Positions 23,487 through 34,747 of a DNA stretch of 64,000 nucleotides are shown here, piece after piece. This DNA comes from Alectoria sarmentosa. Lineage: Eukaryota > Ascomycota > Lecanoromycetes > Lecanorales > Parmeliaceae. Positions within the stretch are counted from its first letter, which is position 1. Every line of letters begins with the position of its first letter. The stretch spans positions 124,001-188,000 of the forward strand of contig WOGZ01000024.1 in NCBI GenBank assembly GCA_009733775.1, given 5' to 3'. The position numbers were made by a program, and so were the translations under genes. Below the pieces are notes generated by a model that searched no databases, had not been told where the DNA came from, and saw nothing but the letters and a program-made list of their open reading frames with translations.

Positions 23487-25783
23487 ATGGCTTAGGGCAT
23501 GTCGTTAGGAGAAAGCGCTTGTAATGGCTCTCCATGTACAGGTCAACCCCGGAGCAGTCGGTGTTCGATGAACAAGACGTCCTGGCCCAAGCGAACGACA
23601 TACCTACAGAGTTTTCAAGGAAACCAGGGAGACTGAGATCATGTACCAGAAGAAAAAAAGGGAAATAGATCATCCAGCACCAAGAAATGCATACAACACT
23701 CCACTGCTGCTGATGTTCTTCATGAAGGCATTCTGATTTGACTCTCGTATGACGGCTAGTTCATGAAAAACCAGCAGAACGCCAGGCACGTGTGGAACTT
23801 CGTAGCACCCCAACGCTTCGAGACTCTGGCGAACACAAGCAAAGAGGAGCAAGACACAGTCCTGTAATTGCTTTACCTTATCATCATTGACAAACCTGGG
23901 TTTCCCCCACTCATACGTCCAATTTTTGTGGTCCCAGCATGGCCGAAGGGAAAGCTCTGTTAAGCACAACAACATTGGGACGGAGTGCTCAAGGTTACAG
24001 AGTCTAAGTAATGCATAGATGTACCGGGGAATCTCAACTGTCCTCGATCCCAATCTTCAAGCAGACAAGCTGCTAGAAAGGGTTGCTGTCGAAGCGGTGA
24101 TAATCCTCAAAATTCCCAGCCAAAGAAAGAAGCTGCGATGCGTACGTTCTCGTTGTGTCATGCTCTTCCTAGACCATTTAAATCAAAAACGATTACACTT
24201 TTGCTGACAGTCTGCCGCTTGTCCCTCTAATTCGCAAATTTTTTGTAGGCATCAATTAAAAAGCGATCAGATTGCTCGCCTCAATTAGACATTCTCGTCT
24301 GCTGTGTCCCTCCCGTCCTATACCTACTTTCTCTTACGTGTCTCTCATTGGAACCCCTTCTCTCAAATACCAGTTCACCGTGAGTCAGCACAGATTCCGG
24401 ATACACCCTTTTAGATTCATCATCGACTGATACCAAGTTCCCACTGCAGTCCATTCTTCGTAGAACCTCTCTCTCTCTCTCTCCCAGTCGAGCAAGGCAC
24501 ACGAAGTAGGCATCTACCAACAGTGCGCACGCAACGCGCTTCATACCTTCGACAATCACAACATATCATCACGCAATCTCCCCAGCCTCCTCAAAATTGC
24601 TACCCCTACCTGGCTTTCGCTTCTCAGACTCCGCCCTGAGACTCTGCACAATGAAGTATGATAGCACCAAGCCCATGCACCGTGCCAGATTCCATACCTA
24701 CAGTGCGCACGTAAAAATCGTACGGTCGTATATATGCCTACGGCATAGCCATTCATCCTCAAGGGCGCCACTGTCCAACGTGAATTCGAATACTGTGAGA
24801 TCATTGGTCACTAGATCCCAAAGGCTGAAATAAACAGCCATCTCATTATATGAGCATACTGCACTAGATGGCCCATCGCGGACTAATTCTAAAAAGGGCC
24901 GCTCCCATCTGCCTATCTATCCCAAGGCTCTTATCATTTCATGTACTCAGGGCTATGGCTGATCGAGAAGAGGGGGGGGGAGGAACTTGGACCAGACCAA
25001 TAAGTTGTATCACTCAAGATGATGCCCTTGGGCGTCTGAAAGCAACGACTGTAAATTGTTTTCTGGAGGTGATGAGACACATGGCACATTGTGCGCTTCT
25101 TCAGAATTCGAGGATCAGGGTTGGGTGGATGTATCGTACGATTTTAACGTTGAAGCTAGAGGATGAGGCGTATATGATTTTAGCCCTTTGAGATACCCGT
25201 CTTGTTATCATGGTAAGGTATGAAAGGATATAAGGCGGGGGGGCGAGATTATTTGTCAACCGCCTGCCATTGTCAAGGTGTGGCCCAGGCAGGATCATAA
25301 TGTAAACATCAGACTCTCTACTCAAGCAAAGGGGAGGACCATCAACGAAGAAATCTTGGAAATCATTGGGGAGACGAGAGCAGGAACATTTGAATCCTCT
25401 GAAATTAAAGCACTCTGTTCACAGCGCCTTTTGTGTCCTCCGGAGTCTCACCCCGTTGGACTATATTATTAAGCTACATGGAAAGTACTAGGACCCAGTC
25501 TCGGACCTGTCATGTAAGGACGCTATCATGGAATGTACCTATAAGCTCTAGTCCCCTTCATCTTGTGTGGCGCAGGGTTCCTAGCCCAAATGATAGATCG
25601 TAGATTGGTCCAGTTAGTGCAGACAGAACCTTAGAAAGGAAACCTCTTCACTATGTTGCTAGAAGTCCTTGGCACCGCCACAATTTCCCGGTACTAGTAC
25701 ACCGCCTGTGCTCTTGAAATATTAGCACTTTTCCCTTGCCGTAGGAAAACGCTGCCGTTGATGTCGAGCCAGGAGAAGCTGCC
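23487..25783. other. Intergenic region with an unassigned minus-strand frame
   Basis: A minus-strand frame at 23670-24053 (about 127 codons) has coding-like composition: mixed aromatic, Cys and charged residues, with few low-complexity runs. It opens at TTG, lacks an ATG and cannot be joined to a neighbouring exon with good splice sites, so it may be part of a decayed gene. A (CT)n run lies near 24465-24484. Nothing else in the interval is supported. Confidence 0.4.
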
Positions 25784-26431
25784 TCATTGGGACGGGTCGC
25801 TGCAAGTCGGTGTGGAATTGTGTTTGTGGAAGGAGCAATTGGAAGCTCTTCGTGGGTCTATCGTGTCAATGTCTTCACAATACTTCGAGTAGATGTAGAA
25901 TTTGACAAGCCAAGATGTAAAGTCAGCCGCAATTTCGCCGCCTCCGTCAAGTAGATTTCGGTCGTCAGAGTCGAAGACATCGACTTCGTTTGAAAAAGCT
26001 GTCCAAGCGGCACATCGGATAACGAGTCTGCGCAATGGATCGCCCGTGAATGTGTTCCAATAAACAGAGCGAATATTAGGTGCGCTGACTTCCAATAAGG
26101 ATGTACGGTAGAACCCAAGGATATAATCCATGGTCTCGTTCTGGAGGTGTTCCAGACATAGCTTTTTGGCCAAAATGATCAGGTTGAAATAGGCCGACAA
26201 ATCGTCCTTCGAGGTGATTTTCATCAGAGGTGCTCCATACAGTCACCCCACGAGGAGCTCGAAACTTTCAACGCTGTCTTCTGGAAGAGCGAGTTCCAGG
26301 GTCTCAGCTTCTTTGAAGTGACCCTCAAAAGAGGCCTTGAAGAACTCAGATCGTTCGCAGAGCAAGTCACGGTGAAGTCGGAATTTCTTTCGCTCGTCGC
26401 CAATGTAGATATCGACCATGTGATCGCTCAT
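25784..26431 (-). pseudogene. BTB/POZ-domain protein interrupted by in-frame TGA
   Basis: A minus-strand frame starts at the ATG at 26431 and encodes a BTB/POZ N-terminal half: D-x-x-I in beta-1, then FRLHRDLLCERSEFFKASF, then a FKEAETLELALPEDS segment. It reaches a TGA at 26245-26243 (codon 63). The same frame continues without shift to a TAA/TGA-type stop at 25784 and supplies the rest of a typical fungal BTB protein, including LYGAP and the AKKLCLEHLQNETMD helix. In this family the broken position is normally tryptophan (WLY motif), so a single TGG-to-TGA change explains the interruption. No intron with usual borders removes the stop. It is therefore either a recent nonsense pseudogene, a read-through gene (the next codon is CTG), or a sequencing error. 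BTB domains mediate dimerisation and Cullin-3 binding. Confidence 0.72.
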
Positions 26432-26440
26432 GAATCTCAC

Positions 26441-26897
26441 AACTGTGAGTTGGCTTCTTTGATCTCAAGTTGCGCCAGCAGACATACTGGGCGATTGGGG
26501 TGAGGCAAGGTGCTTTGAGCACCTTGTCCACAGGTAGGATACCATCAGGGCTGAAAGTGGACATGAGTGCAAATGATGGCTGACAAGAGAATGGGATTTG
26601 TGGGTGTGGTTGTCTGCTGCATTTATGTGGATGCAAAAGAGTGCCTTAACGTTATCTTGGTTGGATCCACACCAAAGGAAGGATTTCTTGACATTTGCAG
26701 CGTGATGAAATTATTGAAGTTCGCAGTTGAGACACATGAATGGGTCCGAGATCCAAGGCCCTATGCGTTGACGATGTGACGTCAACACGAATCGTGCATG
26801 GACTGGCCATTCGGTTACTCCATCATTTACCGTTTCAAGGACTCTAGACTGTGCTGCAAATTTGTGTTTGTCCCTACATGTTGTTCGACCTACACCT
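26441..26897. other. Short intergenic stretch
   Basis: About 450 bp between the BTB gene start and the PLD-like gene stop, both on the minus strand. No independent gene seen; it should contain the BTB promoter. Confidence 0.5.
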
Positions 26898-28226
26898 TCA
26901 CACCCGTTTGGCCCCTTGCCAGATTTCCTCTTCAAAGCTCCCCTCAATAGCTTTCCAAACCCCTGTTACCACTTCTTCGCCCTCAATGGCAACACCTAGC
27001 TCTTGAGACGTGTACCAGCTCGCGCGATCCATATTACCACTTCCCAAGACAACAACCCGATTGTCGATGGTGCTACACTTGATATGCGTCCTCCTGTACT
27101 CAACCGTAGGACGGAAGTAGCCTATCTGCAACGAACCAATATTGTGAGTGTCTACTCCATTTTCTAGGTCTTCGTAGTGATACTGCGACAATTTTTGGCG
27201 GCTCATTCTGTTATAGCGCCGGCGAAGCTTCCACATACATATCTCTGTGATGGTACCGGAGGTGATGAGCTGTTCTAGTATCATCATGCGGCGATTTGTG
27301 ATTACAGTGACGTTGACACCTCGAGATAGGGCTTCTAGGAGAGCGGATATCACTGGAGGAGAGGTAAGGTTTGGGGTCAATAGAACAATACTGTCCTGAG
27401 CCCCAGAGAAGAGATGTAGGAGAAGTGTATTCAAAGGTGTAGGTGGAGGTGGCGCGAAAGATATGAATGGCAGAGGCCGAAAATGTGGCTCACGGTGGTG
27501 CGGAGAGGGGAGGAAGACAGCCGTATGGGTTGTCACAGTTGAGGATATTTGGTAGGGAAGAGGAGTGGCTGGGAGGTCAGGCCAGTCATTGCAGCCCCAA
27601 GTATGATGCCAGAATCGGACGAACGAGTTGACGATGGGACCCGTCAGTGGTAGGCAGCACTCAAGCCAGCTCTCCCAGCTAACGTTGCAGCTGGGTAGAA
27701 GGACTCGTTGCCGATCGATTATGACGAATTTGGGATGCATGACGCTGAAAGGTAAGACGAAGAGGCTTTTGACCTGTAGATCGAGCCCTTTCAGGTCCTC
27801 TGGCGGCGGTAGGCCGAGAGAGCGCCATTTTGACGGTGGGTATACATACCCGGCTGCGGAAGAGGTGTGGAGGAGTTTTTGGGTCAGAGAGCGGGAGGAG
27901 AAGCAGAGGCGTACTCGTAGCCTATAGGTGCCAGTCGAGAGGGAGTGAGCCCTGTTGGAAAGCTTGATAAGTGCAGAGCAGAGCTTTTCCAAAGATGCCG
28001 AACGTGCCCAGAAGCATGTGACAAAGAGGATCTCGTACTGGGCGGACTCGAGGGCTGGGAGGATTGCGGACGTGTATATTTCAAGAGAACTGCCAACGGT
28101 GAAGTCTGCGACCGAGGTCTCGGCTGCTTTGAGCAGAGCAGAGGGGTCATTGCCCCAGAAATGAGTCTTGTTATCCTCAATGCCTCGTCTTGCAGTCAAG
28201 CCATTCAGGCATTCCAAGGACAACAT
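26898..28226 (-). CDS. Phospholipase D-like protein with two HKD motifs (442 aa)
   Basis: Intronless minus-strand frame. It carries both HKD motifs of the PLD superfamily: HPKFVIID at about residue 164 and HIKCSTIDN followed by GSGNMD at about residue 381. The superfamily hydrolyses or transfers phosphodiester bonds through a covalent phosphohistidine. This short two-HKD form without PX/PH domains resembles fungal cardiolipin-synthase-like and PLD-nuclease-like proteins rather than classic Spo14. I see no signal peptide or transmembrane segment. The frame stays open a few codons upstream of the first ATG (28226), but 22 bp upstream begins the LTR of a retrotransposon (28248), so the native 5' end may have been displaced. 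See the findings for the sequence on the far side of the element. Both catalytic motifs are intact. Confidence 0.85.
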   Translation of the reverse strand: MLSLECLNGLTARRGIEDNKTHFWGNDPSALLKAAETSVADFTVGSSLEIYTSAILPALESAQYEILFVTCFWARSASLEKLCSALIKLSNRAHSLSTGTYRLRVRLCFSSRSLTQKLLHTSSAAGYVYPPSKWRSLGLPPPEDLKGLDLQVKSLFVLPFSVMHPKFVIIDRQRVLLPSCNVSWESWLECCLPLTGPIVNSFVRFWHHTWGCNDWPDLPATPLPYQISSTVTTHTAVFLPSPHHREPHFRPLPFISFAPPPPTPLNTLLLHLFSGAQDSIVLLTPNLTSPPVISALLEALSRGVNVTVITNRRMMILEQLITSGTITEICMWKLRRRYNRMSRQKLSQYHYEDLENGVDTHNIGSLQIGYFRPTVEYRRTHIKCSTIDNRVVVLGSGNMDRASWYTSQELGVAIEGEEVVTGVWKAIEGSFEEEIWQGAKRV

Positions 28227-28242
28227 AGGGTTGTTATGCAGC

Positions 28243-28247
28243 AAGAG
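28243..28247. other. Target-site duplication, left copy
   Basis: The 5 bases AAGAG immediately left of the element. The identical AAGAG follows the right LTR at 33730-33734, as expected for LTR-retrotransposon integration. Confidence 0.9.
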
Positions 28248-28469
28248 TGTTGGAGAATGAGGCTATTCAGTAGTGGTCTCATGTGTAGATAATAGACTTG
28301 ACTTATTGTTCTACTATGTAGGAGTGTAGGCTACTTATACTATGTGACGCCTATGGCAAATACACGCTAATATATTGCCACCTGAAATAATGCTAACACA
28401 TTGTTCTTAACATACTATTAATATTGGATAATGGATCATATGCAGGTTTTCGATTGGTTGATTCCAACA
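28248..28469 (-). repeat. LTR, left copy (3' LTR of the element)
   Basis: 222 bp, TGTTGGA to TCCAACA. The outer half is nearly unmutated, while the inner half (about 28380-28469) carries A or T where the other LTR has G or C. A purine-rich GTGTGGGAG lies directly inside on the minus strand and fits a polypurine tract priming plus-strand synthesis. Confidence 0.93.
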
Positions 28470-28595
28470 CTCCCACACAGTCCGAATGATGGATTACATA
28501 CATTATTCTTTCAACACTCCCACACAATCCATATTCAGGATTATAACTTTTAATTACTCTTCTTAAGTCCAATTTGACGTATAAACGTCGTAAAC

Positions 28596-28893
28596 TTATC
28601 ATTTATAAAAGCCTTCGTGAGTCCATCTGCTATCATATCATTTGTGAATATTTATTCGAATTTTACGACTCCGATTTCAATTTAATTTCATACGAAATGT
28701 CATTATATATCGATATGCTTTGTACGCGAGTGAAAACAAGGGTTTTTTGTTAATGCAATAACCCCTTGATTATCTGCTTTAATTAATATAAACTTTATAA
28801 ACAATTCAAAGCCGATATTCAGTTCTGATAATAATCGTGTTAATTATATTATTTCCTTTATCGCCTGAGTTTGAATTATATATTCAACCTCAC
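28596..28893 (-). pseudogene. copia RNase H remnant
   Basis: Read on the minus strand, one frame gives EVEYIIQTQAIKE, then ADNQGVIALTKNP, HSRTKHIDI, and finally ADGLTKAF, in the order of the Ty1/copia RNase H domain. Stops (TAA, TGA) fall where Trp and Gln/Arg codons are usual. All are explained by G-to-A or C-to-T changes. Confidence 0.85.
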
Positions 28894-29469
28894 ATAATAA
28901 TAAAGCGATTGATTATTATCGTTTAAACGTTCAATTAATCGCATCATTATACAATAAAAACACATAAACTTCAAAAAATCGACGAATCTCTTAATTTGAA
29001 ATTCAATTAGCATTTATATAGCCTTTTAATTCATTAATCGTTTCATAAATGATTTCGTGATTCATAATACTTTTTAAATAATGAATCACTCGTTTAATGA
29101 TTATATAATATTTGATATTTGAATTTTAATTATAATAAGAAAATATCGTAACGGCAAAGCATATGTCGAGACGAATTTATATCATGAAATATATAATCGA
29201 TTTTATTATAAATTGATATCGTAATATATTTTTCGATTTAGTTTTATCGATGATTTTCTTTTATAATGATATATTAATTACCATCGATGTGAATACGAAT
29301 GCACAATCGATCATTTCGAAACGAGTTAATATCTTTTTCAAATATATTATTTATGTGATGCGTACAATACGCTTAAGGCGATCTCTTTATATTTTCATAT
29401 CAAAATAATATATAAATGAATCGAGATCGATTATAACGAATCGCTCATGTAAGTCTTATTTGAGTTATT

Positions 29470-29545
29470 CAATGTGTTTAAATTCTTTAAAATTATAAAT
29501 TTGAATATTATTCACATAGATGCTAACAATGAGCTTTATAACTTC
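29470..29545 (-). pseudogene. copia reverse-transcriptase catalytic-box remnant
   Basis: The minus strand reads LIVSIYVNNIQIY around 29496-29534. The family motif at this place is YVDD; two GAT-to-AAT changes turn both catalytic aspartates into asparagine. The sequence is too degraded to follow the domain far on either side. Confidence 0.75.
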
Positions 29546-32500
29546 ATTAACAAAAAGAGAATAATCGAATTCGATATATTTGAAGCCTTTAAACTCGAAG
29601 AATTCGCGTAATATAAAATATTATTCGCGTGATAATTGCTTGAAATCATATAATGTTTTAAATAAAAGATATATCAAATCGTATTTGCCCTTCTTATACC
29701 CTTTAAATTATTTCACATAAATCATTTTTTTCAAAAATGAGTTTAAAAATGCGATAATGACATTCATTTACTCACAATTTAAGTCGTAATAAATCATAAT
29801 TACAAATAATATCTTAAACGACATAGATTTTATTATTAAAACGAAGGTTTAATCGTAATTAATATCATAAATTTGTTCAAAATCTTATATTATTCATCTG
29901 AATTTATAAAAAATAAAATTATCGAGTTTCTTTTTGATCTTATAAACTCATTTATTTATAAAAACATATATATCTTTCATTCTCGAAACAAACTTTCAAA
30001 TATTTATTATAACAAAGAATTACATTTGCTTATTCATAAACTCTTATCATTTATGTGCATAAAAATCATTTATGACTTGTTCGTAAATCAAAGACTTTCA
30101 ATCATTTATTTTTTTTATGATTTGATGATTTTTCATTTCGATTATCTGTTAAACGGTAATAGCAAAATCGAATTTCGATTCAAAATTATAATAATTTGAG
30201 TCGTCGTGATTAAAAATAACCTGTTTATAATATAAACGTTTAAATTCAAAAATTTTATTGCATTTGATATGTGCAATTACTCTTTAAATTCACATTTTTA
30301 TATTATTTCATTTCTCATTTAATTAAACTTTCTGAAAGGGTTTCGAAATGCGCTTTGATCGCATAATGTAAATTATATCGATATTTGAATCTAAATATGC
30401 TTTTAAATTATCAAGAAATATTTTTTTAAGATTTTTTTCATCGAATGCGTTTGCGCTTATGTCTTTCTCTTTCACATTTTTAAAATCTTCGTTGAAAATT
30501 CGTGAAATAAAAATAAATTAAATCTTTTCAAGGTCAGATAAATGTGTATATGTATTTGTGACGTTATATGATATATGTGAATGCTCAATAAAATCACTTT
30601 TTGATTCGAATACATTTATAACATCGTTATTTATGATCTCGATTAATCAATAACCCATATCTGATATAATTGACGTCATCATTCGTGATTCGTCGAAATT
30701 TATATACGATGTTCGTTTCATTTTATTTGTGATTGAATTTCATATTCGAAAGATATTCGTTTTTTCGTAATCGAATAAATAACATTTTTTATTACGTTCA
30801 TTTAACTTTTTTCGCTTTTCTTTGAATATATAAACTTATATAACGCATTCGATGATTTTTATATACTCGAGAAATGACTTTTCGTCGATTTATATTTCAT
30901 ATAATGTTATATTTTGAAAACGTATAATAAGATTTTTATTTTTTTAATACATCTTAATGTGTAAAAATTCGAATCACAAATAACGTGACAATTTGAAATC
31001 AAATAATATGATTCGTATATCGTTTATGATTATGCGATTTTAAATCTCATTAAAATCATTTTATTCAAATGTGTAAATCACAATTGATTCGAATATGATA
31101 TTTACATCCTTGAAATGATCTTTAAATTATTTATTTATAAATTTAATATTATTATCGAAACGAACGATCTTGATCTTACAATTAAATTGATGTTTTATTT
31201 GAATCTTTTAATCACGAAATAACTTGTAAATCTCGTTCTTACGCTAAAACGTGAAACATCATATCCGAAAAATAATTTGATCGATAAAGAGTATATAATA
31301 TTTGACTTCATCGATAAACGATACATTGAACGAACCTTTTAAATTTATGTGAATTTTATTAAACTTTTCGAATACCTCGTGTTGAAGTCTTTTTGATACT
31401 TTTCATAATGATTTCACTTTAAAATAAATCTCACATATTAATCGCACACGTGATTTCTGTATTAATATGATGCCCTTACTCATATTGACGAGTTTCTTTA
31501 AATCCGCCTTATTCAAATAACTCATTTATCGATATTATAACTCGACGACCTTTTTATTGAATATGAAACTAATCGTTAATATTCTCATATTTTGTTAAAT
31601 GAACATAACAACTCGGGCGAATAACTGTGAAACGCTAAATAAATAAATGTTATTTATTTTGAAAACACTTTTTATGTGCTTATTGTTTTTAAAAATATAA
31701 TAATCGTTATCGATAAATATGATATCGAATTCTTTTCGAGTCGCCTGATTAATAGAAAAGAAATTACATGTGAGATTCGAAACATGTAAAACGTTTTAAA
31801 CGCTCACGATGTTGTTGAATTCATTCGATAATAATCATTTTATGTCGATTGTTTCACGGTCTTTGATTTATAAAATAATTTCATTTACGATTATAACGTC
31901 GGCACGATATGATTGATACTTTATAAATTCGTTTTTATCAAAAAACATGTAATTTATACAGCCTGAATCGATTATTCAATCATATGTTTTAATAAATTAT
32001 TCGTTTATATTTATTAAATATGCTAAATGCTCACAAGACAAAGAACAAAATAGAAAGTCAAAGTTATAATCAATTTTTCGACTTGCCTCACTATCTTTTA
32101 TAAGACTGATGTTAAATTAAGCTATTATCGCATTCTTTATTCTCTCATATGACTTATAATAAATATTCATTTATATTAAAAATTGATCGAGAGCTTGAAT
32201 TTCATGTTTCTTATGCGTCACATCATTATTTAATTTAAATGTTATGATGTGAATTAAAAAGCTTCAATACTCATCGTCTTTCTTTATTTTATCGTCGCAT
32301 ATCGTATACATCATTACTGAAATATGTGTGTTATTTTGATTCACAAAATTGTTCGATCGTTTAATATTTATTATATTCGCCTTTAATTTGAAATTCAAAT
32401 TGTTATTATTTCGATATTTTTCAAACATTTTTTCGTTGTGTAATATTCAACAATCGAATAATTAATGCTTTTTTTTATTATCATTCGTTAATAAAACACA

Positions 32501-32659
32501 TTTTGAACACTTAAATGAGTTATTATCATTTTTATAATTTGAATTATTTGAATTCTTCGAGATACGATTATTAATGTTATTATTATTATCATCACGTTCT
32601 CATTTAGTTCGTTTACCTCGTTTTAAATTAATATTTTCTTTAAAGGTCTTTTTATTCTT

Positions 32660-32851
32660 CTATTCTTTATAATATTTTTTTATAATTACGATTATAATTA
32701 TCTCTTTAATGTTCTTTTTAAAAAGTCGATTTTCTTTATAAAAAAATGTGACGAGTTTATTAAAATTTAAGATATCGTCTAGCTGCGTAAGCATACGATA
32801 TACGAAATCCTTATATTTATTATTCAAATTATTTAATAACACGAACACCAA
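32660..32851 (-). pseudogene. copia gag (UBN2-like) remnant
   Basis: About 63 codons are still open on the minus strand. The LLNNLNNKYKDFVYRML core matches the gag region of Ty1/copia elements, where an LL-x-LP-x-x-Y motif is typical. It lies about 650 bp inside the right LTR, the correct place for gag with the element on the minus strand. Confidence 0.75.
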
Positions 32852-33507
32852 TATTCAACCTTTAATTGAGACTTTTATACATTTAAGCTTCTTCGATTTT
32901 ATGCGTAAGTTAACGATATAATTCTTTATTAAATCCTTATTATTGAATAAAATAATGTTTCACAATTTCTATAATTTGATGAAGCGAAATACGAATTCAA
33001 AATTCATATAATTCGTTTGCAGCTTAATTCATCTATTCAAAATTACATCATCGTCTTTTATTGATTCGATTGATTTGTCGTCACACATTAAATAAATGAA
33101 TTCGCTAATTTAATTGTTAAGATCTTATTAAACAACGACAATCTTTTAATAAATTAATACCTTTTATTCGATAAGTTCGTTTATTATTCTTATGTGAATC
33201 ATTTTATCATTTAATTAATCTTATTCTATTATTTCCTCAAATAAGTTATTTAAAAATATAATTATTCCTTTATCAACGACGTTTTATAACTCATTGTACT
33301 TCAAAACATTTCTCATCTTCTTAAATCATTATTGATAATTTTTTTACTTTTTAAGTTTGTGAAAATCTCATATCTTTATCAATTTAATAACATTTATGAT
33401 AAATGAATGTGTAATGATTATCTTATATAGCGATTATAATAAATATTTATTTTTAATTGAAGATAAAGATGTAGAAATTACGAATGTGAAAATTCGAGCT
33501 TATAATC

Positions 33508-33729
33508 TGTTAAAAAATAAAACTATTCAATAATGATCTCATGTGTAAATAATAAACTTGACTTATTGTTCTACTATGTAGGAGTGTAAACTACTTATAT
33601 TATGTGACGCCTATGACAAATACACGCTAATATATTGCCACCTGAAGTAGTGCTAACACACTGTTTTTAACATACTGTTAGTACTGGATAGTGGATCATA
33701 TGCAGGTTTCCGATTGGCTGATTCCAACA
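33508..33729 (-). repeat. LTR, right copy (5' LTR of the element)
   Basis: 222 bp. About 25 differences from the left LTR, all transitions. The inner half (33508-33620) has A/T at every difference, whereas the outer half is better preserved than the left copy. The bases just inside (minus strand AGATTATAAGCTCGAATT) are the likely primer-binding region but are too mutated to identify the tRNA. Confidence 0.93.
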
Positions 33730-33734
33730 AAGAG
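33730..33734. other. Target-site duplication, right copy
   Basis: AAGAG, identical to 28243-28247. Confidence 0.9.
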
Positions 33735-34747
33735 TTCATGGCGTCGGCACTGATGTTGACAAGCAATCTCTGGATCTTGCGAATTAATTGGGCTTCGCAG
33801 GCCACTCCTTCACTGTATTCGCGGTGAACCCTCGCCATGTTGCCGTCTGTCTTTGCCAAGACGTGAGAGTTTTACGCTAGCGCACCAAAGTTCTTCCGAA
33901 AATTCTCGGAATTTGTACTCAATTTTACAGCACCTCGTAGTTTCTCACAGACACGACTCTATGTTCTGACCTGTTTCGTCGTGGATACAATGAGCGTTTA
34001 CATATCGGAAGCCGCAAATCCTGCCACACTAGTATCATTTGTATTGCTGCTGAGGATCTGTACTGAAATGTATAGTTTATGATTTGTGGCAGCTGAGTCC
34101 ATCCTCACGCAAATATTCATGCTGTTATTCGATACTATCATGATAGTCGTCCGTTCCAAGATATAGGCTTATAACCTAAAATCGGATGTACTTCAAAATC
34201 ATTCTTAGGTTTAATGGATCATGAACGGAGGGTTAGATTGGGTGATGGTTCCTTGGCCCGTTGATCTCTTTCTACCAGAGAACGTCCAGTTACCAATTCT
34301 CCAGCCATCCCTAGGATGCGCTTGTGCTCGTTCTTGAAAGGGATAATTCCTGGATTTGAAGCTTGAGGTAACCTCTTTTAAATACTTCATCTGATTTGTT
34401 TTGCTAAACCTCTGTGCTCAATGCGGGAGCGTACGCGGAAGAGAAAGGGGGTGTCTGCTAGAATAAAAATATTGCTAGACATCCCTATTTTTCCTGTACA
34501 AACTGTCAGTAGAGATGCTATCCGATATCCCATCGACATCTGTAGGATTAGATCAGAACGGTTTGCCGGCGGTTCTCCCACATTCAGCCTTGGGTTGTCT
34601 CTAGCAGAAATGGATCTTTCGAAAGATGCAGGGACACCACCCCTTGCATGAAATCTGGTGAGGGGACCTCCCCCGTTCTTCTCTTATTATTCTAACACTA
34701 ACATCACCACCACCACTGGAGCTCCTTTTTTTATGCCAAAGTTCTAA
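33735..34747. other. Flank of the retrotransposon and promoter region
   Basis: The first 125 bp (33735-33859) contain an open minus-strand frame beginning MARVHREYSEGV at 33838 that runs into the LTR. It may be the displaced 5' end of the PLD-like gene (see findings). The rest is ordinary-composition DNA upstream of the plus-strand gene at 34748. No other gene seen. Confidence 0.5.

Larger units (their letters stand above)
28248..33729 (-). mobile_element. Ty1/copia LTR retrotransposon, heavily mutated (RIP-like)
   Basis: A complete 5482-bp element bounded by two 222-bp LTRs with TGTTGGA...TCCAACA ends (the right copy begins TGTTAAA after mutation), flanked by AAGAG duplications. Element orientation is minus. 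Near the right LTR is a gag-like peptide (32660-32851, LLNNLNNKYKDFVYRMLTQL). In the middle-left is a reverse-transcriptase trace with YVNN in place of YVDD (29507-29518). Close to the left LTR is an RNase H trace that ends in the copia-typical ADGLTKA motif (28610-28630). RNase H after RT, ending just before the LTR, fits the Ty1/copia order. The interior is roughly four-fifths A+T by eye, with frequent TAA/TGA where Trp codons are expected. No intact polyprotein remains and the element should be immobile. Confidence 0.93.

Noticed and set aside
23419..24053. Two adjacent minus-strand frames with coding-like composition
   Set aside because: No ATG, no splice sites that join them in phase and no recognised domain; kept only as a note in the intergenic entry.
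28269..28273. First guess that the LTR begins TGGTCTC at 28274
   Set aside because: The flanking pentamers did not match and similarity between the LTRs extends upstream to TGTTGGA/TGTTAAA. Those borders give equal 222-bp LTRs and a perfect AAGAG duplication.
29873..30199. Plus-strand frame of 108 codons inside the AT-rich block
   Set aside because: It is rich in Ile, Phe, Tyr, Lys and Asn only because of base composition, and is antisense to the element.
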